Shown: positions 36,816 to 46,989, numbered from the stretch's first letter. The stretch: 64,000 nt of DNA from Deinococcus metalli (GCF_014201805.1 NZ_JACHFK010000008.1:146865-210864), one strand, 5' to 3'. Made by a program: numbers and translations. The notes: generated from the sequence alone by a model not told the origin.

Positions 36816-38636
36816 ATGTTCTCGCGTCCCCGCCCGCTCGGTGCGCCCGCTGGCCGGGCGGGCGCTTCCGTTCCCCGTGATCCCCGGCAGCTCGCGCGGC
36901 TGCTGGCCTACGCCCGGCCGTACCGTCCGCTGTTCGTGCTGGGCGTGCTCGCCACGCTGCTGTCCAGCGGCCTGAATCTGGTGTTTCCCAAACTCTTCGG
37001 CGGCCTGGTGGACGCGTCCTTCCTGCGGCTGGGCAGTGCGGACACCGGGCCGCTCGACCGCACGGTGCTGCTGCTGCTGGGCGTGTTCGCGCTGTCGGCG
37101 TGCTTCGGGGCGGCGCAGTCGTACCTGCTCGCGCGGGTGGGGGCGGGCGTGGTCGCGGACCTGCGCCGCGCGGTGTTCTCGCACCTGCTCACGCTCTCGC
37201 CGCGCTTTTTCGGGGAGCACAAGACCGGCGACCTGACCAGCCGCCTGACCGCCGACGTGGGCACCGTGCAGGGCGTGACCAGCACCGCCCTGGCCCAGCT
37301 CGCCGCCCAGGCGGTCACGCTGGTGGGCGCGCTGGTCCTGCTGGTGACCACCTCCGCGCGCCTGAGCCTGCTCACGCTGGTGATCATTCCGCTGGTGATC
37401 GGCACGGCCGTGACCATCGGCCGGCGCATCCGGGTGGTCAGCCGCAGCGTGCAGGACGCGGTCGCGCAGGCCAACGCCAGCGCCGAGGAGGCCATCAGCG
37501 GCGTGCGCGTGGTGCAGGGCTTCACCGCCGAGGACGCCGAACGCGCCCGCTACGGCCGGGGCGTGCACGCCAGCTTCGTGGCGGCCCTGCACCGGGCCCG
37601 GCTGCAGGCCTTCATGTCCGGCATCATGAGCTTCCTGACCTTCTCCTCGCTGGCCCTGGTGCTGTGGTACGGCGGGCGGCTGGTCATGGCCGGGCAGCTG
37701 TCGCCGGGGAACCTCGTGACCTTCCTGTTCTACGCCCTCCAGGTGGGCGGCACGGTCGCGCAGCTGACCGGCGTCGTGAACCAGTTCCAGGAAGCGCTGG
37801 GCGCGTCCAGCCGCATCTTCGAGCTGCTCGACGAGCGCAGCGACCTTCCGGAACCCACTGCGCCCGCGCCGCTCACGCGCGCCGAGGGCCGCGTGACCTT
37901 CCGCGACGTGTCGTTCGGGTACGGAGACGCCGGCGTGCTGCGCGGCCTGAGCCTGGACGTGCCCGCCGGCCAGGTGGTCGCGCTGGTGGGTCCCAGTGGG
38001 GCGGGAAAGACCACGCTGGTGAGCCTGATTCCCCGCTTCTGGGACGTGAGCGGCGGCGCGCTGCTGATCGACGGACAGGACGTGCGCGCCTACACGCTCT
38101 CGGACCTGCGCGCCCAGGTGGGGCTGGTGCCGCAGGAAACGCTGCTGTTCTCCGGCACGGTGCGCGAAAACATCCTGTATGGCCGCCCCGACGCCACGCC
38201 CGCCGAGGTCGAGGACAGCGCCCGCGCCGCGAACGTCCACGAGTTCGTCACGGCGCTGCCGGCCGGCTACGACACGGTGGTGGGCGAGCGCGGCGTGAAG
38301 CTGTCGGGCGGGCAGCGCCAGCGCGTCGCCATCGCCCGCGCGGTGCTGAAAGACCCGCGTATCCTGATCCTCGACGAGGCGACCAGCGCCCTGGACAACG
38401 AGTCCGAGGCGCTGGTGCAGTCGGCGCTGGAACGCCTGATGCAGGGCCGCACCACCTTCGTGATCGCCCACCGCCTCTCGACCGTGCGCAACGCCGACCG
38501 CATCGTGGTCCTCGACGCCGGGCGCATCGTCCAGGACGGCCCGCACGCGCAGCTGATCGCCGCCGGCGGCCTGTACCGCGACCTGTACGACCTGCAGTTC
38601 CGGACGCAGCAGGAGGGCCGGGCGGAACTCGCTTGA
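36816..38636 (+). CDS. ABC-type exporter, fused membrane and ATPase domains
   Basis: A 606-residue half-transporter of the MsbA/BmrA type that works as a homodimer or heterodimer. The membrane domain (about 30-325) has six helices; the ATPase domain (about 360-595) has Walker A VGPSGAGKTTL, Q-loop VPQETLLF, signature KLSGGQRQRVAIARA, Walker B ILILDEATSALD and the H-loop FVIAHRLSTV. The N-terminal 30 residues are basic. It may export lipids or drugs; the substrate is unknown. The gene is followed 23 bp later by an aldo/keto reductase, which has its own leaderless-type promoter. Confidence 0.92.
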   Translation: MFSRPRPLGAPAGRAGASVPRDPRQLARLLAYARPYRPLFVLGVLATLLSSGLNLVFPKLFGGLVDASFLRLGSADTGPLDRTVLLLLGVFALSACFGAAQSYLLARVGAGVVADLRRAVFSHLLTLSPRFFGEHKTGDLTSRLTADVGTVQGVTSTALAQLAAQAVTLVGALVLLVTTSARLSLLTLVIIPLVIGTAVTIGRRIRVVSRSVQDAVAQANASAEEAISGVRVVQGFTAEDAERARYGRGVHASFVAALHRARLQAFMSGIMSFLTFSSLALVLWYGGRLVMAGQLSPGNLVTFLFYALQVGGTVAQLTGVVNQFQEALGASSRIFELLDERSDLPEPTAPAPLTRAEGRVTFRDVSFGYGDAGVLRGLSLDVPAGQVVALVGPSGAGKTTLVSLIPRFWDVSGGALLIDGQDVRAYTLSDLRAQVGLVPQETLLFSGTVRENILYGRPDATPAEVEDSARAANVHEFVTALPAGYDTVVGERGVKLSGGQRQRVAIARAVLKDPRILILDEATSALDNESEALVQSALERLMQGRTTFVIAHRLSTVRNADRIVVLDAGRIVQDGPHAQLIAAGGLYRDLYDLQFRTQQEGRAELA

Positions 38637-38659
38637 CGTCTCTGCGGCACAATGCCCGC

Positions 38660-39553
38660 ATGGAACAGCGTGAATTTGGCACCACCGGACTGACCGTGAG
38701 CGTGCTGGGCCTGGGCGCCGGCCAGATCGGCGACGCCCGCCACAGCGAGGATCTGGCCGGCACCCTGATGAACCGGGCGCTCGACTTCGGCGTGACGCTG
38801 GTGGACACGGCGCGCGGCTACGGCCTCAGCGAGGAGCGCATCGGGCGGCACCTGTCGTGGCGCCGCCACGATTTCATCCTGAGCAGCAAGGGCGGGTATG
38901 GCGCGGAGGGCGCCGACGACTGGACTCCGCAGGCGATCCGCTCCGGCATCGAGCAGGCGCTGCGCCGGATGCGGGTGGACTGGATCGACATCTTCCACCT
39001 GCACTCCTGCCCGCTGGACGTGCTGCGCCGGGACGACCTGCTGGCCGCGCTGGACGACGCCCGCGCCCAGGGTCTGATCCGCGTGGCCGCCTACAGCGGC
39101 GAGAACGACGCCCTGCGCTGGGCCGCGACGTCTGGCCGTTTCGGCAGCGTGGAGACCAGCGTGAACCTCGCGGACCAGTGGAGCGCGCAGCACGTCCTGC
39201 CGCAGGCGCGGGACGCGGGCCTGGGCGTGATCGCCAAGCGGCCCATCGCCAACGCCGCGTGGCAGTACGCCCAGCGCCCCGCCGGCCAGTACGCCGAGCC
39301 CTACTGGGAACGCCTGGGAACGCTTGACCTGGACGGCATACGGCAGGGCGCCGGCCTGGAGTGGGACGAGTTCGCGCTGCGCTTCGCCGCGTATACGCCC
39401 GGCGTGCACAGCGCCATTGTCGGCACAGCCCGCGTGGACAACCTCGAACGCAACATCCAGCTCGCGCAGAAGGGCCCGCTGCCCATCGACGTCCTCACGC
39501 ACATCCAGGCCGCGTGGGACGAGCACGGCAGGGGCTGGGGCGGAGAGGTCTGA
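38660..39553 (+). CDS. Aldo/keto reductase
   Basis: A 297-residue AKR. The start is ATG 38660, six bases after CACAAT, a leaderless-type element. The catalytic tetrad positions are seen: Asp and Tyr in LVDTARGYGLSEERIGRHL (about 50-68), Lys in ILSSKGGYG, and His in IFHLHSCP. NADPH-binding segments near residues 245-265 are present (IVGTARVDNLERN). The substrate is unknown; AKRs of this type reduce various aldehydes. The adjacent exporter is on the same strand but the pair has no obvious shared role. Confidence 0.9.
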   Translation: MEQREFGTTGLTVSVLGLGAGQIGDARHSEDLAGTLMNRALDFGVTLVDTARGYGLSEERIGRHLSWRRHDFILSSKGGYGAEGADDWTPQAIRSGIEQALRRMRVDWIDIFHLHSCPLDVLRRDDLLAALDDARAQGLIRVAAYSGENDALRWAATSGRFGSVETSVNLADQWSAQHVLPQARDAGLGVIAKRPIANAAWQYAQRPAGQYAEPYWERLGTLDLDGIRQGAGLEWDEFALRFAAYTPGVHSAIVGTARVDNLERNIQLAQKGPLPIDVLTHIQAAWDEHGRGWGGEV

Positions 39554-39717
39554 CAGCGGCGTTCCGTTGAGTGGCGCTGTTGGCCCCTCAACTCCACTCC
39601 AACCGCTGTGTGGCGCGGTAACTCGCTCTGCTCGCCCCAGAACAAGTGAAGGGCTTTCCTTCACTCGTTTTGGTGACCGCTGTGAAAGCTCGGAACGGCC
39701 GCTGACTGGTACGACGC

Positions 39718-39746
39718 GCGCCCGCCTCAGCACTGGAGGCGGGCGC
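39718..39746. terminator. Bidirectional terminator between AKR and murA
   Basis: GCGCCCGCCTC (39718-39728) pairs with GAGGCGGGCGC (39736-39746), a perfect 11 bp stem, followed by ACTTCTT on the plus strand. It lies between convergent genes. Confidence 0.8.
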
Positions 39747-39762
39747 ACTTCTTGGGCTGGCG

Positions 39763-41040
39763 TCAGTCCATCGCGAGGGCGAGTTCGGACTGGTGCACGT
39801 CCACGCCCAGGCCGCGCAGGCGCTCGGACAGGCGCTCGTAGCCGCGGTTGAGGTACTGCACGCCGTCGATCACGGTCTCGCCGTCGGCGGTCAGGGCGGC
39901 GATGATCAGGGCCGCGCCGGCCCGCAGGTCGGCGGCCTTCACGGGCGCCGCGTGCAGCCGCGCGCCCTGGATGACCTGGGTGTAGCCGCTGACGGTGATG
40001 TTGGCACCCATGCGGTGCATCTCCGCCACGTGCGTCAGGCGGTCCGGGTACACCGGGTCCTGCACGACGCTGGTGCCGGGCACCGTGGCGAGCAGGGCGC
40101 TCATCTGCGGTTGCAGGTCCGTGGGGAAGCCGGGGTAGCTCTGGGTGGTGATGTTCACGGGCCGCAGCTCACGGCCGCGGGCGTCCACGACCACGCTGGT
40201 GTCGCCCTCCTGCACGTCCACGCCCATCTCCTGCAACTTGGCGCTCACGGCGCGCAGGTGATCCGGACGGATGTTCGTGAGTTCCACGCGGCTGCGCGTG
40301 GCGGCGGCCATGATCATGAAGGTGCCGGCCTCGATGCGGTCCGGGATCACGGTGTACGCCCCGCCGCGCAGGGCCGGGACGCCGCGGATCACCAGCGTGT
40401 TGGTGCCGGCGCCCTGGATGTCGGCGCCCAGGCTGTTCAGGAACTCGATCATGTCCACGACGTCGGTGTCGATGCTGGCGTTCTCCAGCGTGACCACGCC
40501 GTCACCCAGCACGCTCGCCAGGATGGCGTTGTGGGTGCCGCCGACCGTGAGCAGCTCGAAGATGAAGGTGCCGCTCAGGGACGCGCTGCGCCGGGCGTCG
40601 AAGTTGCCGCCGTCCTCGGTGATCTCGGCGCCCAGCGCCCTCAGGGCCTTGACGTGTTGGTCCACGGGGCGCGGACCCCACGCGCAGCCGCCGGGCATCG
40701 ACACGGTGGCCTGCCCGGTGCGGGCCAGGATGGCGCCCAGCACGATGAACGACGCGCGCATCTTGCTCACCAGCGCGTAGGGCGCGTCGGTGTTCACGAT
40801 CTCGGGCGTGTGCAGTTCCAGGCTGTTCTCGCCCACCCACGCGTGCTGCGTGCCGAGGTGCTGCATCAGGTCGAGGATGGTCACGACGTCCGACAGGCGC
40901 GGAATGCCGTGCAGGGTGATCTTCTCACTGCTCAGGAGGCTCGCGACGATCACGGGCAGGGCCGCGTTCTTGCTGTGTTGGGCGGCGACCGTCCCGGCGA
41001 GCGGGCGGCCTCCCTTGATGTGCAGTGGAGTCAGTTGCAT
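39763..41040 (-). CDS. murA: UDP-N-acetylglucosamine 1-carboxyvinyltransferase
   Basis: A 425-residue MurA that adds enolpyruvate to UDP-GlcNAc in the first committed step of peptidoglycan synthesis. Signatures are an early LHIKGGRPLAGTVAAQHSKN (the family's GxNxKN region, here with HSKN), MRASFIVLGAIL, and MPGGCAWGPRPVDQHVKAL containing the phosphoenolpyruvate-reactive Cys, which predicts fosfomycin sensitivity. ATG 41040 is used; the 19-residue upstream extension lacks homology. It is single-gene and divergent from a small RHH-like gene across a dyad-rich region. Confidence 0.93.
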   Translation of the reverse strand: MQLTPLHIKGGRPLAGTVAAQHSKNAALPVIVASLLSSEKITLHGIPRLSDVVTILDLMQHLGTQHAWVGENSLELHTPEIVNTDAPYALVSKMRASFIVLGAILARTGQATVSMPGGCAWGPRPVDQHVKALRALGAEITEDGGNFDARRSASLSGTFIFELLTVGGTHNAILASVLGDGVVTLENASIDTDVVDMIEFLNSLGADIQGAGTNTLVIRGVPALRGGAYTVIPDRIEAGTFMIMAAATRSRVELTNIRPDHLRAVSAKLQEMGVDVQEGDTSVVVDARGRELRPVNITTQSYPGFPTDLQPQMSALLATVPGTSVVQDPVYPDRLTHVAEMHRMGANITVSGYTQVIQGARLHAAPVKAADLRAGAALIIAALTADGETVIDGVQYLNRGYERLSERLRGLGVDVHQSELALAMD

Positions 41041-41140
41041 GGAGGTCCTTTTGGAAGCGGCGCGGCCGGCCGCGGGAGTACAGGGGAGGGCACGCACCTG
41101 GGTGCAGGTGCATGTTACACACGATGCTCACTGTACGTCT

Positions 41141-41199
41141 ACGTGAGGTCACGTGCCACTGCCTCTATCCGGGTGTCCAGACGTCGGCGGACCTCACGT
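41141..41199. promoter_or_regulatory. Paired inverted 10-mers in the murA/RHH intergenic region
   Basis: ACGTGAGGTC (41141-41150) and GACCTCACGT (41190-41199) are perfect inverted copies, 39 bases apart. A second-level ACGTGA...TCACGT symmetry lies within the first (ACGTGAGGTCACGT, 41141-41154). They are candidates for cooperative repressor sites acting on both divergent genes. Confidence 0.5.
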
Positions 41200-41213
41200 G
41201 AGTACTATACTCA
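41199..41213. promoter_or_regulatory. 15 bp palindrome overlapping a -10 element
   Basis: TGAGTA-CTA-TACTCA is a perfect palindrome. It contains TATACT (41206-41211) on the plus strand and TATAGT on the minus strand, so a bound regulator would control two divergent promoters. Confidence 0.5.
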
Positions 41214-41251
41214 TGCCGCTGCCAAGCTTGGTGGCAACGGTGAGGACGATG

Positions 41252-41280
41252 TTGAGCACACTCACCTCGCATGCTACGCT
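41252..41280 (+). promoter_or_regulatory. Promoter of the small RHH-like gene
   Basis: TTGAGC (41252-41257), 17 bp spacer, TACGCT (41275-41280). GGTGAG/CTCACC (41239-41266) is an additional inverted repeat around the -35. A GGAGAGGG ribosome site precedes ATG 41328. Confidence 0.5.
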
Positions 41281-41327
41281 GCCCGCGTGTTCCGCGGCGC
41301 GCGCCCGGGGCCCGATCAGGAGAGGGT

Positions 41328-41552
41328 ATGCCCAAGAAGGAACGCAAACGCCTGCAGGTGGTCATCAGCGATGAGCAGGACGCCCTCCTGACCCGCACGG
41401 CCTACGAACTGTCCAGCCCCGAGCGGCTGATCAGCAAGAGCGAGGTCGTGCGCTTGGCCATCGAGAAGATCGCCCGCGAACTCGGCGAGGGCGCGCACAT
41501 CGACGAGTACCGCGCCATCCTCGACGCGGACGACGTCAGCGACGACGCGTAG
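41328..41552 (+). CDS. Small basic protein, possible ribbon-helix-helix regulator
   Basis: A 74-residue protein starting MPKKERKRLQVVISDEQDAL. An N-terminal basic strand followed by two helices (LTRTAYELSSP, SKSEVVRLAIEKIARELGEG) resembles ribbon-helix-helix DNA-binding proteins, in which the strand pairs in the dimer and contacts DNA. The tail is acidic. Its upstream region holds several palindromes, which fits autoregulation. I do not recognise a named family; no toxin partner lies downstream (the next gene is a convergent peptidase). Confidence 0.7.
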   Translation: MPKKERKRLQVVISDEQDALLTRTAYELSSPERLISKSEVVRLAIEKIARELGEGAHIDEYRAILDADDVSDDA

Positions 41553-41558
41553 CGCCGG

Positions 41559-42563
41559 TCACGGCCGCAGCGCCAGAGGGTCCGGCAGCACGCGCCGCGC
41601 CCCCAGGTAGCGCGCCGCCCAGTAGCGGTCGCCCAGCAGGCGGTCGATCACGACCTTGCCCTGGTAGGTGTTGGCGTCCACGAAGGTGTCATTGCCCAGG
41701 TAGATGCCCACGTGCGACACGCGGCCCTGGCCCTCGGTGTCGAAGAACACCAGGTCGCCGGGCTGCCACTGGCCGCTCTCAACCGGCGCGCCGGCGCGGG
41801 CCTGCTCGGCGCTGGTGCGCGGCAGCGTCACGCCCAGCGGCGTGAACACCTGCACGACCAGGCCGCTGCAGTCCGTGCCGCTCGGCGTGGCCCCGCCGTA
41901 CACGTAGGGTGTGCCCAGCAGCGCCAGCGCGGCCGACAGCCAGTCGGTGGGCTGGGCGTTCACGGCCGCGGGCGCCAGCGGCGGCAGCAGGGCGTCCGGC
42001 GGGGTGGGCAGCGTGGGCAGGCGGCTGGGCGCGCTGAGGCTCGGGCGGTCCGGAGCGGGCAGGGCCGGCACGAACGGCGAGCCGAGGACGCCCCCAGACG
42101 GCGTGGCCGGCGTGCTCACCACGGCGGGCGCCGTGACGGGTGCGGCGGCCAGGGCCACACTGCCGGACGCGGCGGCGGGAATCCGCAGGGTCTGCCCGGC
42201 CTTCAGGGTCGCGCCGGGCGGCAGGGCGTTCTCGTACAGCAGGGCGTCCACGCTCACGCCGTAGCGCCGTGACAGGGCGTACAGCGTCTCGCCCGGCTGC
42301 ACGACATAGACCGTCACCTCGCGCACGCGCAGCACCTGTCCGACCTTCACGGCCGGCGTGCTCAGGCCGTTCAGGGCCAGCAGCGTGTCCACGCTGATCC
42401 CGGCCCGGCGCGCGATGGCGTACGCGGTGTCGCCGGGCTGCACCGTGACTGTCGTGGCCGTGCTGGCTGCGGGCAGCGTCGGGGCGGCGGCCAGGGCGGG
42501 CGCCCCCAGGCCCAGGGCCAGGAGCAGCAGCGTGGAGCGCAGGGCAAGGACGGGTCGGGGCAT
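41559..42563 (-). CDS. Secreted NlpC/P60 endopeptidase with two LysM domains
   Basis: A 334-residue cell-wall hydrolase. A Sec signal (MPRPVLALRSTLLLLALGLG) starts at ATG 42563. Two LysM peptidoglycan-binding domains follow (about 38-82 and 87-130; VQPGDTAYAIARRAGIS and VQPGETLYALSRRYGVS). A Pro/Ala/Ser linker leads to the NlpC/P60 domain (about 215-325) with catalytic Cys in GGATPSGTDCSGLV and His in GRVSHVGIYLGN. It probably cleaves stem-peptide bonds during wall growth. A longer upstream frame is rejected because it would bury the signal peptide. Confidence 0.93.
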   Translation of the reverse strand: MPRPVLALRSTLLLLALGLGAPALAAAPTLPAASTATTVTVQPGDTAYAIARRAGISVDTLLALNGLSTPAVKVGQVLRVREVTVYVVQPGETLYALSRRYGVSVDALLYENALPPGATLKAGQTLRIPAAASGSVALAAAPVTAPAVVSTPATPSGGVLGSPFVPALPAPDRPSLSAPSRLPTLPTPPDALLPPLAPAAVNAQPTDWLSAALALLGTPYVYGGATPSGTDCSGLVVQVFTPLGVTLPRTSAEQARAGAPVESGQWQPGDLVFFDTEGQGRVSHVGIYLGNDTFVDANTYQGKVVIDRLLGDRYWAARYLGARRVLPDPLALRP

Positions 42564-42759
42564 CCGGGCAGCTCTCAGGGGCGACGTGAGGGAACGCTCT
42601 GGACTCGGTGAACGGTGGAGACCCGGGCACCGTAACACGCCGCAGCCCCGGAATGCAAAGTCCAGCACGGTCTTTCCCGGATCTGCGGCCGGATGGAGCC
42701 GCCACGCGGTGTCCGGCATATGGGGCCGCCGGCCGGCCGCGGGCAGCGCTGTGGGGCGT

Positions 42760-44067
42760 ATGGTGGACACCGTGCTAGCGCGTGCCGACGCGTGGCGAGC
42801 CCGGACGTTCAGCGCCCTGCGCCACCCCCATTACCGCCGTTTCTGGTCGTCGCAGCTGCTGTCGCTGGTGGGCAGCTGGATGCAGTCCACTGCGCAGCAG
42901 TACCTCGTGCTGGAACTTTCGGGGGGCAGTTCGGCGGCGCTCGGCTGGGTGACGGTCGCGCAGTTCATGCCCAGCCTGCTGCTGTCGCTGTTCGCCGGCG
43001 CGGTGATCGACCGTCTGCCCCGGCGGCGGGTGCTGCTGACCACGCAGGGCGTGCTGATGCTCACCGCCGTGGCGCTGGCCGTGACCACCCACCTGGGCGT
43101 CGTCACGCTGCCGCTGGTGATGCTGATCGCGTTCGTGTCCGGCTGTGCCAACGCCTTCGACATGCCCGCCCGGCAGAGCATGGTCGTGGATTTCGTGCCG
43201 CGCGCCGACGTCAGCAACGCCGTGGCGCTGAACAGCCTGTCGTTCAACGTGAGCCGCACGCTGGGGCAGGCGCTGTTCGGCGTGGTCGCGGCGCTGGGCG
43301 CGAGCCTGCTGGCCGGCGGGGACAGCTCGAACGTGTCGCACCTGGCGCTGCCGTTCTACCTGAATGTCGTGTCGTTCTTCGTCGTGCTGTACGTGCTGGC
43401 GACGCTGCCCTTCCCGCCGCGCGAGGGGGCGCCGCACGGCAGCATGCTCGACGACGTGCGAGAGGGTCTGCGCTACGTGCGGCGCACCCCGGGCGTGCGC
43501 AACGTGATGCTGCTGGTGGGCCTGCTGAGCCTGACGGTGGTGAACTTCAACGTGATCATCCCGTACTACGCCCGCGTGGTCTTCGGCGCGCGCGAGGCGA
43601 CCTTCGGCCTGCTGTCGGCGGCGTTCGGGGCGGGGGCGATGGCGGGCGCGCTGTGGCAGGCGAGCAAACCCAACCCGCTGCGCAACCTGCGTGTGGGCGC
43701 GCTGATCCTGCTGGCCTCGGCCACGCTGCTCGCCCTGACACCCGGCCCTGAGCTGGCGGTGCCGGTGCTGGCCGCGTGCGGCTTCGGCATGCTGAGCCTG
43801 CTGGTCAGCGCGAACAGCAGCGTGCAGCTCACCATTCCCGATCACCTGCGCGGCCGGGTGATGAGCCTGTACTCCTTCGTGCTGGTCGGTATGGGACCGC
43901 CGGGCGCGCTGATCTCCAGCGGCCTGATCAGCAAGACCGGTCCGCTCGGTCCCCGCGTGGGCCTGATCGCGCTGGTCGTGCTGGGGGCGCTGTCGCTGCT
44001 GCTGCTCTGGACCCGGTTGCCGCGGCAGCTCCCCGCACCCGGTGTGCGCGCCGCGTCCGGCGACTGA
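42760..44067 (+). CDS. MFS transporter, enterobactin-exporter (EntS)-like family
   Basis: A 435-residue MFS protein with about 12 helices. Between helices 2 and 3 the MFS loop reads AGAVIDRLPRRRVLL, and the FDMPARQSMVVDFVPRADV segment after helix 4 is characteristic of the EntS/MFS_3 exporter family. The start at ATG 42760 gives MVDTVLARADAW before HPHYRRFWSSQLLS; GTG 42763 is also possible. Such proteins export siderophores or drugs, but no biosynthetic genes lie beside it, so the substrate is open. No clear ribosome site. Confidence 0.87.
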   Translation: MVDTVLARADAWRARTFSALRHPHYRRFWSSQLLSLVGSWMQSTAQQYLVLELSGGSSAALGWVTVAQFMPSLLLSLFAGAVIDRLPRRRVLLTTQGVLMLTAVALAVTTHLGVVTLPLVMLIAFVSGCANAFDMPARQSMVVDFVPRADVSNAVALNSLSFNVSRTLGQALFGVVAALGASLLAGGDSSNVSHLALPFYLNVVSFFVVLYVLATLPFPPREGAPHGSMLDDVREGLRYVRRTPGVRNVMLLVGLLSLTVVNFNVIIPYYARVVFGAREATFGLLSAAFGAGAMAGALWQASKPNPLRNLRVGALILLASATLLALTPGPELAVPVLAACGFGMLSLLVSANSSVQLTIPDHLRGRVMSLYSFVLVGMGPPGALISSGLISKTGPLGPRVGLIALVVLGALSLLLLWTRLPRQLPAPGVRAASGD

Positions 44068-44124
44068 GCATGGCGGGACGGTGGACAGGGCCGGCGGTCA
44101 GGTGCGCACTGAGCGCGCGACCTC

Positions 44125-44130
44125 TATAAT
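44125..44130 (+). promoter_or_regulatory. Consensus -10 of hemC
   Basis: A perfect TATAAT ends nine bases before ATG 44140, leaving only a few bases of leader and no ribosome site. No good -35 is seen. Confidence 0.55.
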
Positions 44131-44139
44131 GCGTGGGTT

Positions 44140-45069
<930 letters not shown>

Positions 45070-45079
45070 ACGGGCCCGC

Positions 45080-46045
45080 GTGAACGCGCTCCAGCGGCTG
45101 GCCGTGATCCACACGGGCGGCACGATCTCCAGCCGCCCCGCGCCGGACGGCCGCGGCGTCACGCCGCAGCGCGCGCCCAGCGTCCCCGGCCTGGACGGCG
45201 TGAGCGTGCACGATTACCAGCCCTTCACGCTGCCCAGCCCGCACGTCACGCCGCGCCACATGCTGGAGCTGGCACGGCTGGTCGCGCGCGTCGCCCCGGA
45301 GCACGACGGCGTGGTCATCACGCACGGCACCGATACGCTGGAGGAGACGGCCTTCGCGCTGCACCTGCTGCTGCCTGCTTCCATCCCGGTCGTGCTGACC
45401 GGTTCCATGCGGCATATGGAAGAGGCGTCCTGGGACGGCCCGGGCAACCTGCTGGACGCCGCGCAGGTCGCGCTGCACCCCCGCACGCGCGGGCGCGGCG
45501 CGCTGGTGGTGTTCGGCGGCGACGTCTTCGACGCGCGCACCGTCACGAAGATCCACACGACCGCCGTGGACGCCTTCGGTGGCTACCCCGGTCCCATCGG
45601 CCGCATTGACCGGGTGGGGCACGCGGCGCGCGTGGAGTACTTCGCCACGCCGGACGCCCGCACGCCGCTGGAGCCGCCGCACCTCGACGCCCGCGTGGAG
45701 ATCCTGTACGCCTACGCCGGGTGGCGGGGCGAGGGCTACGCCGAGGCCCGGAGCCGCGCCGACGGCCTGGTGATCGCGGCGCTGGGCACCGGAAACCTGC
45801 CGGCCGAACTGCTGCCGCTGATAAGCGACACGGACCGGCCCGTGGTGATCGCCACGCGCACGCACGCCGGGCCGGTGCTGCCCGTGTACGGCTACCCCGG
45901 CGGCGGCGCGACCCTGGTGGAGGCCGGCGCCATCCCCGCCAGTTTCCTGAACGCCCACAAGGCCCGGCTGCTGCTCCTCACGCTGCTCAGCTGCGGGCTG
46001 GACACGGACGACATCCGCCGGGTCTTCGCGGAAGACGCGTACTGA
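45080..46045 (+). CDS. L-asparaginase, type I/II family
   Basis: A 321-residue asparaginase that hydrolyses asparagine to aspartate and ammonia. The start is GTG 45080. The first Thr motif is in IHTGGTISS (about residues 10-18), the second active-site triad Thr-Asp in VITHGTDTLEET (about 82-93), and the catalytic Lys region lies near VLTGSMRHME. There is no signal peptide, so it is cytosolic, closer to the low-affinity type. It lies 10 bp behind hemC and is followed by a strong hairpin (46141-46169). Confidence 0.9.
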   Translation: MNALQRLAVIHTGGTISSRPAPDGRGVTPQRAPSVPGLDGVSVHDYQPFTLPSPHVTPRHMLELARLVARVAPEHDGVVITHGTDTLEETAFALHLLLPASIPVVLTGSMRHMEEASWDGPGNLLDAAQVALHPRTRGRGALVVFGGDVFDARTVTKIHTTAVDAFGGYPGPIGRIDRVGHAARVEYFATPDARTPLEPPHLDARVEILYAYAGWRGEGYAEARSRADGLVIAALGTGNLPAELLPLISDTDRPVVIATRTHAGPVLPVYGYPGGGATLVEAGAIPASFLNAHKARLLLLTLLSCGLDTDDIRRVFAEDAY

Positions 46046-46140
46046 GGTTGGGGGCGCGGGTCACTCACAGAGAGCGCGGGCCACACATCGTCCACACCGG
46101 GCCGCGCTCACCGCGTACGGCGTCCTGACCGGCGACGGAA

Positions 46141-46169
46141 GGCGCGGGCCACCGCACCCGGCCCGCGCC
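46141..46169. terminator. Bidirectional terminator after the asparaginase gene
   Basis: GGCGCGGGCC (46141-46150) and GGCCCGCGCC (46160-46169) form a perfect 10 bp stem between convergent genes. Confidence 0.7.
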
Positions 46170-46183
46170 GCGCCTGCCCGCGT

Positions 46184-46906
46184 TTACTGAAGGTCGAGTC
46201 GGATCAGGAAGCGCCCGCACGACGGGCATTTCACGGGGGGCAGCTTGCCCTGCGCGGCCTTCTGCTGGATGCTCACCGGCAGCACCACGTTGCAGCCCGA
46301 GCAGCGGCCACCCTTGATCTCCACGACGCCCAGGCCCTTTTTCGCCTTGCGGATCATGTCGTACTCGCGCATGGTGCGCGCGTCGAGCCCGGCGGCCAGC
46401 GTGGCGCGTTCCTGCCGGTCGGCCTCGCCCTGGTCGCGCAGGTCCTGCACGCGCTGATCGTCGCGCGTCTCGAGGGCAGACAGGCCGGGGCGCAGCTCGC
46501 GCATCTGGACGCGCAGCGCGGCGGCCTTCTCGTTCAGTTCCCGCTGACGCTCACGCAGCGGCGCGAGGTCTTCTTCCATCTCGTCGGCCCGCTCGCCGAG
46601 CTGCTGGATACGGCTGCCGTACTGCGACTGCGCGCGGGCGTCGTAGGCGTTCTTGTCCTGCTCCTCGCGGGCGCGCTCGATCTGCTCGCGGGTGCCGGCC
46701 AGGTCCTGCTCCTGGCCGCGCACGCGCCGGTCGACGTCCTCCAGGGTGATCTCGGTGTCCTCGAGGTCGTTGTTCAGTCGTTCCTGCTCGTTGCGGGCGG
46801 CCCGCAGGTCGTCGGGGATGTTCAGCTCCTCATCGCGCAGGCGGTCGAGGTTCAGGTCGAGTTCCTGAACGCGTTGCAGGCGGTGAAGGGGGGTCGTGTC
46901 GCTCAT
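46184..46906 (-). CDS. Coiled-coil C4 zinc-ribbon protein
   Basis: A 240-residue protein of the C4-type zinc ribbon family (CdsZ-like in some bacteria). Residues about 10-180 form a long coiled coil rich in Glu, Arg and Leu; the C-terminal ribbon has CSGCNVVLP and CPSCGRFL, four cysteines for zinc. Homologues are implicated in translation or ribosome-associated processes, which I treat as uncertain. ATG 46906 begins MSDTTPLHRLQRVQELDLNL; the longer frame upstream is not supported. Confidence 0.85.
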   Translation of the reverse strand: MSDTTPLHRLQRVQELDLNLDRLRDEELNIPDDLRAARNEQERLNNDLEDTEITLEDVDRRVRGQEQDLAGTREQIERAREEQDKNAYDARAQSQYGSRIQQLGERADEMEEDLAPLRERQRELNEKAAALRVQMRELRPGLSALETRDDQRVQDLRDQGEADRQERATLAAGLDARTMREYDMIRKAKKGLGVVEIKGGRCSGCNVVLPVSIQQKAAQGKLPPVKCPSCGRFLIRLDLQ

Positions 46907-46989
46907 TCTTTGCAGTCTACCCCCATGTTCCCCCTGCGCCCGGAGCGTGCCTACCTCATGAACGGAACCCCTGGCGGCTGCACGGCGGG

